56,356 bases of DNA from ZC4RG30 sp964417875 (lineage in GTDB: Bacteria > Pseudomonadota > Gammaproteobacteria > Steroidobacterales > Steroidobacteraceae): NCBI GenBank assembly GCA_964417875.1, contig CAYQJU010000012.1, forward strand, positions 1-56,356, written 5' to 3'. Below the pieces are notes generated by a model. The model ran no database searches. It was not told the DNA's origin and saw only the letters and a list, made by a program, of their open reading frames with translations. A program made the translations under genes and the position numbers. Below, in pieces: positions 26,805 through 37,833 of the stretch. How positions within the stretch are numbered: position 1 is the stretch's first letter; each line of letters starts with the position of its first letter.

Positions 26805-29800
26805 ATGTCGAACTTCGTCCACCTGAGGATCCACACCGAATACTCGCTGCTCGACAGCGTGGTGCGGGTACCGGAACTGATGCAGGCAGCCGCTGCTGCC
26901 GGCATGGGCGCCGTCGGGCTCACCGACGAGTGCAACCTGTTCGCGATGGTCAAGTTCTATCGCGCCGCGATGTCGGCGGGACTCAAGCCCGTCATCGGTG
27001 TCGACCTGTGGCTGGCCGAGGGCGAGCGCCAGTCGCCGACGCGACTGACGCTGCTGTGCCAGAACCACACCGGTTACCTGAATCTCTCGCGTCTGGTGTC
27101 GCGCGCCTACCTGGAGGGTGAACGCCAGAACACGCCGCTGATCGCGCGCGAATGGCTCACGCCCGACGCCGTGACCGGCCTGATCGCGCTGTCCGGCGGC
27201 TGGGAGGGCGACGTGGGCCATGCGCTGCTCACCGGCCGGCCCGCGCAGGCGCGCCGGCTGCTGAAGTCCTGGCAGGAGCTGTTCGGCGACCGTTACTACC
27301 TGGAACTGCAGCGGCTGGGCCGCAGCACCGATGCGGAATATGTCACCGCCGCCGTGCAGCTGGCGGCGGCGACCGGCACGCCGGTGGTGGCCACCAACGA
27401 CGTGCGCTTCCTGACCCAGGAGGATTACGACGCGCACGAGGCGCGGGTGTGCATCCGCGAGCGCGCGCTGCTGGCCGATGCGAACCGCCGCCGCCGCTAT
27501 ACGCGCGAGCAGTACCTGAAGTCGCCGCAGCAGATGGCCGAACTCTTCGCCGACATCCCCGAGGCGCTGGCCAACAGTGTCGAGATCGCGCGTCGCTGCA
27601 GCCTGCCGCTGAGGCTCGGGCAGAGCCAGCTGCCGGTGTTCCCGACGCCCGATGGAAGCAGCGCCGAGGATTTCATCCGCGTCACGGCGACGGCAGGCCT
27701 TGCGCAGCGCATGCAGGCGCTGCATGGCGCCGATGCGGTGCCGGAGCAATATGCCGCGCGGCTGACGCGCGAACTGGGCGTCATCATCAAGATGGGCTTT
27801 GCCGGCTACTTCCTGATCGTGGCCGACTTCATCCGCTGGGCGCGCGAGAACGGCGTGCCGGTAGGGCCGGGCCGCGGTTCCGGTGCCGGCTCGCTGGTGG
27901 CCTGGGTTCTGGGCATCACCGACCTCGACCCCATCGAGCACCAGCTGCTGTTCGAGCGCTTCCTGAATCCCGAGCGCGTGTCGATGCCGGACTTCGACGT
28001 GGACTTCTGCATGGAAGGCCGCGACAGCGTGATCGCCTATGTGGCCGAGCGCTACGGCCGCGAGCGCGTCTCGCAGATCATCACCTACGGCACGATGGCG
28101 GCGAAGGCGGTGGTGCGCGACGTGGCGCGCGTGCTGGGACATCCCTTCGGCTTTGCCGACCGCATCGCCAAGCTGATCCCGAACGAGCTGGACATCACAC
28201 TCGAGGCGGCGCTGAAGAAGGAGCCGGAGCTGGCGCGCCTGAACCGCGACGATGAAGAGGTGCGTGCGCTGCTCGAGCTTGCGATGAAGCTGGAGGGCCT
28301 GACGCGCAATGCCGGCAAGCATGCCGGCGGCGTGGTCATCGCGCCCTCGGTGCTCACCGACTTCACGCCGCTGTACACGGAAAACGCCGGCGAGGGTGTG
28401 GTCACGCAGTTCGACAAGGACGATGTCGAGGCGGCGGGCCTGGTGAAGTTCGACTTCCTCGGCTTGCGCACGCTGACCATCATCGACCGCGCCGAGAAGA
28501 TCGTCAACGCGCTGCCGGAGCGCGCCGGTGATCCGCTGTGCATGGCGCGCATGCCGATGAACGATCGCGCCACCTATGAGCTGCTGAAGAGCGGTGCGAC
28601 CACGGCCGTGTTCCAGCTCGAGTCGCGCGGCATGAAGGATTTGATTCGCCGCCTGAAACCAGACAGCTTCGAAGATGTGGTGGCGCTGGTGGCGCTGTTC
28701 CGTCCAGGGCCGCTGCAGTCGGGCATGGTCGATGACTTCATCGCGCGCAAGCACGACACCAGTGGCAGCGCGATCGACTACCTGCATCCTTCGCTGAAGG
28801 CGGTGCTGGCCGCCACCTATGGCGTGATCCTGTACCAGGAGCAGGTGATGCAGATCGCGCAGGTGTTGTCCGGCTACACGCTGGGCGGCGCCGACCTGCT
28901 GCGGCGGGCCATGGGAAAGAAGAAGCCCGAGGAAATGGCCAAGCAGCGCAGCGTGTTCGTCGAGGGCGCCGTGGCGCATGGCGTCGACGCCGACAAGGCC
29001 GGCTGGATCTTCGACCTGATCGAGAAATTCGCCGGCTATGGCTTCAACAAGTCGCACTCGGCCGCCTATGCGGTGCTCACCTACCAGACTGCCTGGCTGA
29101 AGACGCACTATCCGGCCGCGTTCATGGCCGCGGTGATGTCGGCCGACATCGCCGACACCGACAAGGTGGTGACGCTGGTGGACGAATGCGCGCGCATGAA
29201 GCTGCGCCTGCTGCCGCCGGACATCAATGCCTCGCACTGGGATTTCACCGTCGCCGGCAACGGCACCATCCGCTATGGCCTGGGTGCGGTGCGCGGCGTT
29301 GGTGCGCAGGCCGTTGAAGAACTGGTGCGCGAGCGCGAGCGCAATGGTCCCTACGAGAGCCTGGAGTCGCTGTGTCGCCGCATCGACCTCGGCCGCATCA
29401 ACCGTCGCATGCTCGAGGGGCTGATCAAGGCCGGCGCACTGGATGGGATCGGCGCCAACCGCGCCACGCTGATGGCGTCCCTGGAATCGGCGCTGCGCGG
29501 CGGCGAGCAGGCCATGCGCGCCATCGAGGCCGGACAGGACGACCTGTTCGGCGGTGGCGGCGCGGCGATCGCAGTGGAAACCCCGGTGGCCATGCAACCG
29601 GAGTGGCCGGAGAGCCTGCGCCTGTCCGGCGAGCGCGAGACGCTGGGCCTGTTCCTCACCGGACATCCCATCCAGCGCTTCGAATCCGACCTCAAGCGCC
29701 TGGTGAACGGTCGCATCGCAGACCTGGTCAGCGAGCGTCCGCCATCGGACGGCGAGGGCCAGCGCTACAACGGTGGCCGCCAGGTCAGTGCCGCCGGCCT

Positions 29801-30311
29801 GGTCTGGGAGGTACGCAAGCGCAATGGCCGCACCTCCTTCGTGCTTGATGACCGCACCGGCCGCATCGAGGTGGCATTGTTCGAGGAGCAGGCGCAGCAG
29901 TACCGTGAGCTGCTGGTGCGCGATGCCCTGGTGCTGGTGGAGGGCAACCTGCGCTTCGATGACTTCAGCAATGCCTGGCGCATCGCCGGCAAGCGGCTGA
30001 CGCTGCTCGATTCTCTGCGCGAGAAGCAGGCGCGACGCCTCGTGCTGCGCTGGCCGGAGACCAGCCAGTGCGAGCCGGGCACCTTCCTGCAGCGCCTGCA
30101 GGATCTGCTGGGCGGATCGCGCCCCGGTCCCTGCGAGGTGCTGGTCCGGTATCGCAGCGCGCAGGCCCGCTGCACGCTGGCGCTGGGATCGGACTGGAGC
30201 ATCCGTCCTACGCCGGCGCTGATGGACGAGCTGGAGACGCTGGTGGGCCGGGAAGGCCTGCAGCTGCTATACGATCCGGCCGGCTTGCACGGCGGCGCCC
30301 CCGCCCACTAA
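26805..30311 (+). CDS. dnaE: DNA polymerase III alpha subunit
   Basis: Replicative polymerase, 1168 residues (E. coli 1160). The N-terminal PHP domain begins FVHLRIHTEYSLLDSVVR. The palm has the catalytic Asp pair in MPDFDVDFCMEGRD, near the conserved GPGRGSGAGSLVAW. Further on are the fingers motif YGFNKSHSAAYAVLTYQTAW, helix-hairpin-helix segments and an OB-type domain (LDDRTGRIEVALFEE) before the tau-binding C-terminus. It is followed by accA as in E. coli. Confidence 0.98.
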   Translation: MSNFVHLRIHTEYSLLDSVVRVPELMQAAAAAGMGAVGLTDECNLFAMVKFYRAAMSAGLKPVIGVDLWLAEGERQSPTRLTLLCQNHTGYLNLSRLVSRAYLEGERQNTPLIAREWLTPDAVTGLIALSGGWEGDVGHALLTGRPAQARRLLKSWQELFGDRYYLELQRLGRSTDAEYVTAAVQLAAATGTPVVATNDVRFLTQEDYDAHEARVCIRERALLADANRRRRYTREQYLKSPQQMAELFADIPEALANSVEIARRCSLPLRLGQSQLPVFPTPDGSSAEDFIRVTATAGLAQRMQALHGADAVPEQYAARLTRELGVIIKMGFAGYFLIVADFIRWARENGVPVGPGRGSGAGSLVAWVLGITDLDPIEHQLLFERFLNPERVSMPDFDVDFCMEGRDSVIAYVAERYGRERVSQIITYGTMAAKAVVRDVARVLGHPFGFADRIAKLIPNELDITLEAALKKEPELARLNRDDEEVRALLELAMKLEGLTRNAGKHAGGVVIAPSVLTDFTPLYTENAGEGVVTQFDKDDVEAAGLVKFDFLGLRTLTIIDRAEKIVNALPERAGDPLCMARMPMNDRATYELLKSGATTAVFQLESRGMKDLIRRLKPDSFEDVVALVALFRPGPLQSGMVDDFIARKHDTSGSAIDYLHPSLKAVLAATYGVILYQEQVMQIAQVLSGYTLGGADLLRRAMGKKKPEEMAKQRSVFVEGAVAHGVDADKAGWIFDLIEKFAGYGFNKSHSAAYAVLTYQTAWLKTHYPAAFMAAVMSADIADTDKVVTLVDECARMKLRLLPPDINASHWDFTVAGNGTIRYGLGAVRGVGAQAVEELVRERERNGPYESLESLCRRIDLGRINRRMLEGLIKAGALDGIGANRATLMASLESALRGGEQAMRAIEAGQDDLFGGGGAAIAVETPVAMQPEWPESLRLSGERETLGLFLTGHPIQRFESDLKRLVNGRIADLVSERPPSDGEGQRYNGGRQVSAAGLVWEVRKRNGRTSFVLDDRTGRIEVALFEEQAQQYRELLVRDALVLVEGNLRFDDFSNAWRIAGKRLTLLDSLREKQARRLVLRWPETSQCEPGTFLQRLQDLLGGSRPGPCEVLVRYRSAQARCTLALGSDWSIRPTPALMDELETLVGREGLQLLYDPAGLHGGAPAH

Positions 30312-30354
30312 CCTTGCGGCCACTTTCCACCACCGCCCGTTCGGGACAAGGCCG

Positions 30355-31320
30355 ATGGCCGTAAGTTTTCTGGATTTCGAGCAGCCGATCGCCGAGCTCG
30401 AGGCGAAGATCGAGGAGCTGGGGCATGTGACCAGCGACTCGAAGGTCAACATCGCCGAGGAGATCGCGCGGCTGCAGCGCAAGAGCCGCCAGCTCACCAC
30501 CACCATCTTCGCCTCGCTGTCGCCATGGCAGATCACGCAGCTGGCGCGCCATCCGCTGCGTCCCTACACGCTCGATTACGTCAAGCGCATCTGCGATGAG
30601 TTCACCGAACTGCACGGTGACCGCATGTATGGCGACGACGCCGCCATCGTGGGCGGCCTGGCGCGCATCGACGGCCGGCCGATCATGCTGATCGGCCACC
30701 AGAAGGGCCGCGACACCAAGGAGCGCGTGCGCCGCAATCACGGCATGCCCAAGCCCGAGGGCTATCGCAAGGCGCTGCGGCTGCTGCGCACCGCCGAACG
30801 TTTCGGCCTGCCGGTGGTGACGCTGATCGACACCATGGGCGCCTATCCGGGCGTGTCCAGCGAAGAGCGCGGCCAGAGCGAGGCCATCGCCCGCAACCTG
30901 TTCGAGATGTCCACGCTCGAGGTGCCCATCATCAGTGTGGTGATCGGCGAGGGCGGCTCCGGCGGCGCGCTGGCCATTGGTGTCTGCGACCGACTGCTGA
31001 TGCTGCAGTACGCGGTCTATTCGGTGATCTCGCCCGAGGGCTGCGCCTCCATCCTGTGGAAGAGCTCCGACAAGAAGGAAGCCGCGGCCGATGCAATGGG
31101 ACTGACCGCCGCCAGGCTCAGGGAACTGAAGCTGGTCGATGAAGTGCTGGCCGAGCCGCTGGGCGGCGCGCACCGCGATCCGGAAGCCACGGGACGCACC
31201 GTGAAGGATGCCATCCTGCGCCATCTCGACGACCTGTCGCGCCTGACGAAAGATGATCTGGTGGCCCGGCGTACCGAGCGCCTGGCCTCGTTCGGGGTCT
31301 ATTCGGAGACCAAGACCTGA
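30355..31320 (+). CDS. accA: Acetyl-CoA carboxylase carboxyltransferase subunit alpha
   Basis: The alpha half of the carboxyltransferase that forms malonyl-CoA for fatty acid synthesis. The 321-residue protein matches the family length and shows SFLDFEQPIAELEAKIEEL at the N-terminus, LIGHQKGRDTKERVRRN, PVVTLIDTMGAYPGV and the GEGGSGGALAIGV oxyanion segment. The partner accD is not in this window. Confidence 0.98.
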   Translation: MAVSFLDFEQPIAELEAKIEELGHVTSDSKVNIAEEIARLQRKSRQLTTTIFASLSPWQITQLARHPLRPYTLDYVKRICDEFTELHGDRMYGDDAAIVGGLARIDGRPIMLIGHQKGRDTKERVRRNHGMPKPEGYRKALRLLRTAERFGLPVVTLIDTMGAYPGVSSEERGQSEAIARNLFEMSTLEVPIISVVIGEGGSGGALAIGVCDRLLMLQYAVYSVISPEGCASILWKSSDKKEAAADAMGLTAARLRELKLVDEVLAEPLGGAHRDPEATGRTVKDAILRHLDDLSRLTKDDLVARRTERLASFGVYSETKT

Positions 31321-31358
31321 CCGGCGCGCGCGCGCCGCAACGCCTTGAGGCGGCACCG

Positions 31359-32351
31359 GTGCCCGGTGCCGAGCGCCTGCTTCACCGCCTGCGCGAGCTG
31401 GCCGGAAGCACAGCGCCACTGCGCTGTGTGGTGGCCTGGTCCGGCGGACTGGATTCCACGCTGCTGCTGCATCTGCTGGTGACTGTCCGGCGCAGTCATC
31501 CGCGCGCGCTGCAGCTGCGCGCGCTGCATGTGGATCATGGATTGCAGCCTGCCGCCGCCACCTTCCGCCGCTTCTGCCTGCTCACCGCGCGCCGCTGGCG
31601 CGTGCCACTGGGCGTGCTGCGAACCCGGGTGCCGCTGCGCAGGGGCGCCTCGGTGGAGGAGGCCGCGCGGCGCGCGCGGCGCCACGCACTGGCCGCGGCC
31701 ATGCAGCCCGGCGAGCTGCTGGTGACCGCGCAGCATGCCGATGACCAGCTGGAAACGGTATTGATGGCGCTGATGCGCGGCGCAGGTCCGTCGGGCCTGG
31801 CCGGCATGCCGGCGCGAGCGGTGTTCGGGCCGGGGCTCCTGCTGCGTCCACTGCTGGACTTCGACCGCGCCGGCATCCTCGCCTGCGCACGCGCCTGCGA
31901 CCTGGAATGGGTCGAGGACCCGACCAATGCCGATGCGCGCTTCGACCGCAATTTCCTGCGCACGCAGGTGCTGCCACGCCTGCGCGAACGCTGGCCGGCG
32001 GCGGCGCGCACCGCCGCGCGCAGCGCCGGCCACTGCGCCATCGCCGCCGCGTCGCTGGATGCTGCCGCCCGCCGTGACCTGGACGCAGCCGCCGATGGCG
32101 CGGCGCTGGAGATCGCCATCCTCAGGCGGCTTGCGCCGGCGCGACGCGGGGCGGTGCTGCGCGCCTGGATCAGGCAGAGCGGCGCCCGTGCGCCCAATGC
32201 CCGCCACCTGCAGCAGGTGGAGGCCATGATGGCCGCGCGTGCCGATGCGCACCCGCTGCTGCGCCTGCCCGACTGCAGCATCCGTCGCATGGGTGGACGA
32301 CTGCTGATCGAAGTGCCGATCCCGGTGGCGGGCGAGGGGCCGTTTTGCTAA
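31359..32351 (+). CDS. tilS: tRNA(Ile)-lysidine synthase
   Basis: Modifies C34 of the minor tRNA(Ile) to lysidine so that it reads AUA. The 330-residue protein has the PP-loop VAWSGGLDSTLLLHLL and the family segments LRALHVDHGLQ, TAQHADDQLETVLMALMRGAG and EDPTNADARFDRNFLR. It is shorter than E. coli TilS (432 residues), because the C-terminal domain is reduced. The GTG start at 31359 is the first plausible one but has only a weak ribosome-binding site, so the exact start is uncertain. Confidence 0.9.
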   Translation: MPGAERLLHRLRELAGSTAPLRCVVAWSGGLDSTLLLHLLVTVRRSHPRALQLRALHVDHGLQPAAATFRRFCLLTARRWRVPLGVLRTRVPLRRGASVEEAARRARRHALAAAMQPGELLVTAQHADDQLETVLMALMRGAGPSGLAGMPARAVFGPGLLLRPLLDFDRAGILACARACDLEWVEDPTNADARFDRNFLRTQVLPRLRERWPAAARTAARSAGHCAIAAASLDAAARRDLDAAADGAALEIAILRRLAPARRGAVLRAWIRQSGARAPNARHLQQVEAMMAARADAHPLLRLPDCSIRRMGGRLLIEVPIPVAGEGPFC

Positions 32352-32424
32352 CCTGTCGGCCCGTCGTGACCGGTACTGCAATCGCGCGGTTCCGGCCGTT
32401 TCATTTCCCGGCGGTGCACTTCCC

Positions 32425-34068
32425 ATGACCCGTTTTGTTTTCGTCACTGGTGGCGTTGTTTCTTCTTTGGGGAAGGGCATCGCGGCCGCCTCACTCGGCG
32501 CCATCCTCGAGTCGCGCGGCCTTGCGATCTCGATGGTCAAGCTCGATCCCTACATCAATGTGGATCCGGGCACGATGAGTCCCTTCCAGCACGGGGAGGT
32601 GTTCGTCACCAACGACGGCACCGAATCCGACCTCGACCTCGGCCACTACGAGCGCTTCGTGCGCACCACCACCGGCCGGCACAGCAATTTCACCACCGGC
32701 CGCATCTACCAGCGCGTGATCGAGCGCGAGCGGCGCGGCGACTACCTCGGCGGCACGGTGCAGGTGATCCCGCACATCACCGACGAGATCAAGCGCAGCA
32801 TCAAGCTCGGCGCTGGCGATGCCGACGTCTGCATGGTGGAGATCGGCGGCACGGTGGGCGACATCGAGTCGCTGCCGTTCCTCGAGGCCATCCGCCAGAT
32901 GGGCGTGGAACAGGGGCGCGACCACTGCCTCTACATGCACCTGACGCTGGTACCGGTGGTGTCCGGCTCCGAGATCAAGACCAAGCCCACGCAGCACTCG
33001 GTGAAGGAGCTGCGCGGCATCGGCATCCAGCCGGACATGCTGCTGTGCCGCTGCAAGGATCCGCTGCCGAACGAGCAGCGGCGCAAGATCGCGCTGTTCA
33101 CCAATGTGGAAGAACGCGCGGTGTTCAGCGCCGTCGAGGCCGACGACATCTACAAGATCCCGCGCCTGCTGCACGAGCAGGGCCTGGATGAATTCGTGGT
33201 CAGCCGCCTGGGACTTCCGGTGCCGCCGGCCGACCTTTCCGCCTGGGACCAGGTGGTGCATGCCCGCGCGCACCCGGAAGCCGGCGTCGACATCGCGATG
33301 GTGGGCAAGTACGTGCAGATGCGCGATGCCTACATCTCGCTGAACGAGGCGCTCTCGCATGGCGGCATCCAGTCGCGCACGCGCGTGAACGTGAAGTTCG
33401 TCGAGTCCACCGACATCGAGCTGCGCGGCGTCGAGTGCCTGGAGGGCATGGACGCCATCCTGGTGCCGGGCGGCTTCGGTGAGCGCGGCATCGAGGGCAA
33501 GATCGCCGCCGTGCGCTATGCGCGCGAGCGGCGCATTCCCTATCTTGGCATCTGCCTTGGCATGCAGGTGGCCGCAATCGAGTTCGGCCGCAATGTGATG
33601 GGCCTGGCAGGCGCCCACAGCACCGAGTTCGAACGCGCCACGCCGAACCCGGTGATCGCGATGATCACCGAATGGCAGGACGCGATGCGCGGTTCGCAGC
33701 AGCGCACCGAGACCTCCGACCTCGGCGGCACGATGCGCCTGGGCGCACAGGATGTGGAGCTGGCCGATGGCACGCTGGCGCGCGCGCTGTATGGCAACGA
33801 GATCATCCGCGAGCGCCACCGTCATCGCTACGAGTTCAACAACAACTTCCTCGAGGCCTACCGCAAGGGGGGCATGCGCTTCTCGGGCTTCTCGCATGAT
33901 GGCCTGGTGGAGATCCTCGAGCTGCCGGACCATCCCTGGTTCGTCGCCACGCAGTTCCATCCGGAGTTCACCTCCAATCCGCGTGACGGCCATCCGCTGT
34001 TCACCGGCTTCGTGAGGGCGGCCAGGGAGTTCCGCGAGGCGCAGTTGCCGGCGGCCGCCGAAGCATGA
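32425..34068 (+). CDS. pyrG: CTP synthase
   Basis: Makes CTP from UTP using glutamine. The 547-residue protein has the N-terminal synthetase domain (TRFVFVTGGVVSSLGKGI onward) and a C-terminal class I glutamine amidotransferase domain with the nucleophile in LGICLGMQVA and the His-Glu pair in FHPEFTSNP. It sits 73 bp after tilS and its TGA overlaps the kdsA ATG (ATGA). The order pyrG-kdsA-eno-ftsB-ispD is conserved among Gammaproteobacteria. Confidence 0.98.
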   Translation: MTRFVFVTGGVVSSLGKGIAAASLGAILESRGLAISMVKLDPYINVDPGTMSPFQHGEVFVTNDGTESDLDLGHYERFVRTTTGRHSNFTTGRIYQRVIERERRGDYLGGTVQVIPHITDEIKRSIKLGAGDADVCMVEIGGTVGDIESLPFLEAIRQMGVEQGRDHCLYMHLTLVPVVSGSEIKTKPTQHSVKELRGIGIQPDMLLCRCKDPLPNEQRRKIALFTNVEERAVFSAVEADDIYKIPRLLHEQGLDEFVVSRLGLPVPPADLSAWDQVVHARAHPEAGVDIAMVGKYVQMRDAYISLNEALSHGGIQSRTRVNVKFVESTDIELRGVECLEGMDAILVPGGFGERGIEGKIAAVRYARERRIPYLGICLGMQVAAIEFGRNVMGLAGAHSTEFERATPNPVIAMITEWQDAMRGSQQRTETSDLGGTMRLGAQDVELADGTLARALYGNEIIRERHRHRYEFNNNFLEAYRKGGMRFSGFSHDGLVEILELPDHPWFVATQFHPEFTSNPRDGHPLFTGFVRAAREFREAQLPAAAEA

Positions 34069-34897
34069 GGCTGGCCGGCGCCGAGGTGGGCAACCACCGC
34101 CCGCTGTTCCTGATCGCCGGTCCCTGTGTCATCGAGAGCGCCACGCTGGTTGAAGAAGTGGCCGGTCGCCTGCAGCAGATCGCCACTTCGCTGCAGCTGC
34201 CGCTGGTGTTCAAGGCCTCTTTCGACAAGGCCAACCGTTCCTCCGCACGCAGCTTCCGCGGCCCGGGGCTGGCGCAGGGAATGAAGATCCTCGAGGCCGT
34301 GCGTCAGCGCTTCGGCCTGCCAGTGCTCACCGACGTGCACGAGGACACGCCGGTCGGCGAGGTGGCCGCAGTGGTCGATGTGCTGCAGACGCCGGCCTTC
34401 CTGTGCCGGCAGACCGGCTTCATCCAGAACGTGGCGCGCGCCGGCAAGCCGGTCAACATCAAGAAGGGCCAGTTCCTCTCCCCCTGGGAGATGGGCAATG
34501 TGGTGCAGAAGGCGCGCGATGCCGGCAACGAGGCCATCATGGTGTGCGAGCGCGGCTTCACCTTCGGCTACAACAACCTGGTGTCCGACATGCGCGCGAT
34601 CCCGGTGCTGCGCGCCACCGGCTGCCCGGTGGTCTTCGATGCCACGCATTCGGTGCAGCTGCCCGGCGGCCAGGGCCATGCCTCCGGCGGGCAGCGCGAG
34701 TTCGTGCCGCCGCTGGCGCGTGCCGCGGTGGCCGCCGGCATCGCCGGGCTGTTCATCGAAACCCATCCTGATCCCGACCATGCGCTCTCCGACGGGCCGA
34801 ATTCCTGGCCGCTGGCGCGCATGGAACCGCTGCTTGCCACGCTGGTGGCGCTGGACCGAATCGTCAAGACAGACCGCTACGAGGAAGAGAAACCGTC

Positions 34898-34901
<4 letters not shown>
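34065..34901 (+). CDS. kdsA: 3-deoxy-8-phosphooctulonate synthase
   Basis: Condenses PEP and arabinose 5-phosphate to Kdo-8-phosphate for the LPS inner core. The 278-residue TIM-barrel protein shows LIAGPCVIESATLVEEVAG, FKASFDKANRSSARSFRGPG, TDVHEDTPVGEVA and the C-terminal FIETHPDPDHALSDGPNS. Both ends overlap neighbours by four bases, so it is coupled to pyrG and eno. PEP consumption here and PEP production by the adjacent eno suggest metabolic grouping. Confidence 0.98.
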
Positions 34902-36196
<1,295 letters not shown>

Positions 36197-36216
36197 CGCG
36201 ATAACCTGCCCAGCTC

Positions 36217-36561
36217 ATGAGGTGGTTCATCGCCGCGCTGGCCGTGATTGCACTGCTGCTGCAGTACCGCATCTGGGCATCGCCAGACGGCGCGCGCGAG
36301 GTGCTGCGACTCGATGCCGCCGTCGAGGCGCAGCGCGCCGCGAACGAACGCCTGCAGGCGCGCAACCGGCAGCTGGCTGCCGAGGTGCGCGACCTGAAGC
36401 AGGGCTTCGCCGCAGTGGAAGAACGCGCCCGCGCCGAGCTGGGCCTCATCGCACCGAACGAAACCTACTTCCAGGTCGTTCCGCCCGAGGTGCGCACCAG
36501 TCCTCCGCCTGATCCGGTCGCCGATCCCGGTCCCACCGCGCTGGCCGCCACCGCACACTGA
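36217..36561 (+). CDS. ftsB: Cell division protein FtsB
   Basis: Small bitopic divisome protein that pairs with FtsL and FtsQ. The 114-residue protein has an N-terminal membrane segment (MRWFIAALAVIALLLQYRIW), then a leucine-zipper-like coiled coil with the family pattern (ERLQARNRQLAAEVRDLKQG) and the conserved Glu-rich ARAELGLIAPNETYFQ. It also has a Pro-rich tail. Position between eno and ispD is diagnostic. Confidence 0.95.
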   Translation: MRWFIAALAVIALLLQYRIWASPDGAREVLRLDAAVEAQRAANERLQARNRQLAAEVRDLKQGFAAVEERARAELGLIAPNETYFQVVPPEVRTSPPPDPVADPGPTALAATAH

Positions 36562-36564
36562 CCG

Positions 36565-37725
36565 GTGCACTACTGGCTCGTCATGCCGGCGGCGGGCAGC
36601 GGGCGCCGCTTCGGTGCGGACCAACCCAAGCAGTACCAGCCGCTGGCCGGCGCCACCGTCATCGAGCATGCGCTGGCGCCGTTCCTGGCCGATGCGCGCT
36701 GCATGGGTGTGGTGGTGGCCACCGATGCCGGGGACATGCGCTTCGATACCTTGCGCGCGGCGCGCGACGCGAGGCTCAGGCGCGTGGCCGGTGGCGCGCG
36801 GCGCTGCGACTCGGTGCGCAACGCACTGCAGGCGCTGCCCGGCGCGGATGCGGACTGGGTGCTGGTGCACGATGCGGCCCGTCCCTGCCTGTCACGCGGG
36901 GACCTCGACCGGTTGCTGCACGAGCTGCAGCACGATGCCATCGGCGGCCTGCTGGCCACGCCACTGGCCGACACGCTGAAGCGCGCCGATGCCGCGGGCC
37001 GCATCACCGCCACCCCGGACCGGGCCGGACTGTGGCGCGCGCTGACGCCGCAGATGTTCCGCATGGGCCTGCTGAAGCAGGCGCTGGATGCGGCGTTGGC
37101 GGCCGGCCGTGAACCCACCGATGAGGCGCAGGCCATGGAATGGCTGGGACATGCGCCACGCCTGGTGGCCGGTCATCCTGGCAACCTGAAGATCACCACC
37201 GCCGGGGACCTGCCCCTGGCCGCCACGCTCTGCAATGGAGGATCGCGCATGAACCTGCGCATCGGCAGCGGTTTCGACGTGCATGCCTTCGGGCCCGGCG
37301 ACCATGTGATGCTGGGTGGCGTGCGCGTTCCCGCGCAGCGCGGCATCGTGGCCCACTCCGATGGCGATGTGCTGCTGCACGCGCTCACCGATGCACTGCT
37401 GGGCGCCGCCGGGCTGGGCGACATCGGCCAGCACTTTCCCGACACCGACCCACGGTGGAAGGGCGCCGACAGCACGCAGTTCGTGCGCCATGCGGTGCAG
37501 CTGGTGGCCGCGCGCGGATTCAAGGTGGTGAACGCGGACCTGACGCTGCTGGGCGAGCGGCCGCGCATCGCGGCGCACCGGGATGCCATCCGCGCCAGCG
37601 TTGCCGCGGCGCTGGGCATCGATGCCGCGGACGTGAACCTGAAGGCCACCACCACCGAGAAGCTGGGCTTCATCGGTCGCAGCGAGGGACTGGCGGCGCA
37701 GGCGGTGGTGCTGATCGGCGCCTGA
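36565..37725 (+). CDS. ispDF: Bifunctional IspD-IspF enzyme
   Basis: A single 386-residue frame covers two MEP-pathway enzymes. Residues 1 to about 222 are IspD (2-C-methylerythritol 4-phosphate cytidylyltransferase) with the nucleotide motif MPAAGSGRRFGADQPKQYQ and LVHDAARPCLS. Residues 229-386 are IspF (MECDP synthase) with GSGFDVHAFGPGDHV, AHSDGDVLLHALTDALLGA and KATTTEKLGFIGR. The linker is only about six residues (CNGGSR). The start is GTG 36565. Residue 229 is an ATG (37249) with its own strong Shine-Dalgarno, so a free IspF may also be made. The fusion is common in alpha- and epsilonproteobacteria but unusual for this gene order. Confidence 0.95.
   Translation: MHYWLVMPAAGSGRRFGADQPKQYQPLAGATVIEHALAPFLADARCMGVVVATDAGDMRFDTLRAARDARLRRVAGGARRCDSVRNALQALPGADADWVLVHDAARPCLSRGDLDRLLHELQHDAIGGLLATPLADTLKRADAAGRITATPDRAGLWRALTPQMFRMGLLKQALDAALAAGREPTDEAQAMEWLGHAPRLVAGHPGNLKITTAGDLPLAATLCNGGSRMNLRIGSGFDVHAFGPGDHVMLGGVRVPAQRGIVAHSDGDVLLHALTDALLGAAGLGDIGQHFPDTDPRWKGADSTQFVRHAVQLVAARGFKVVNADLTLLGERPRIAAHRDAIRASVAAALGIDAADVNLKATTTEKLGFIGRSEGLAAQAVVLIGA
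37236..37251 (+). promoter_or_regulatory. Internal ribosome-binding site and ATG for a separate IspF
   Basis: TGGAGGA (37236-37242) lies six bases before ATG 37249 inside the ispDF frame. The spacing and match to anti-Shine-Dalgarno are near ideal, and the ATG opens exactly at the canonical IspF N-terminus. It looks like the former ispF start kept after loss of the ispD stop codon. Confidence 0.7.
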
Positions 37726-37833
37726 CCCGGGTTACTGCGCCGCGCCGTAGGTCCAGCCTTACATCGCGGCATCCTTCCGGCCGCATGCGGCCCGCGGTCG
37801 ATGGCATACCATCGGCTCATCGAGGAGGTGGCC

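Noticed and set aside
25977..29666. A 1229-codon open frame on the minus strand opposite rnhB and dnaE
   Set aside because: It mirrors dnaE codons, is His/Arg/Ala/Gln-rich and matches no family; long antisense frames are usual at this G+C.
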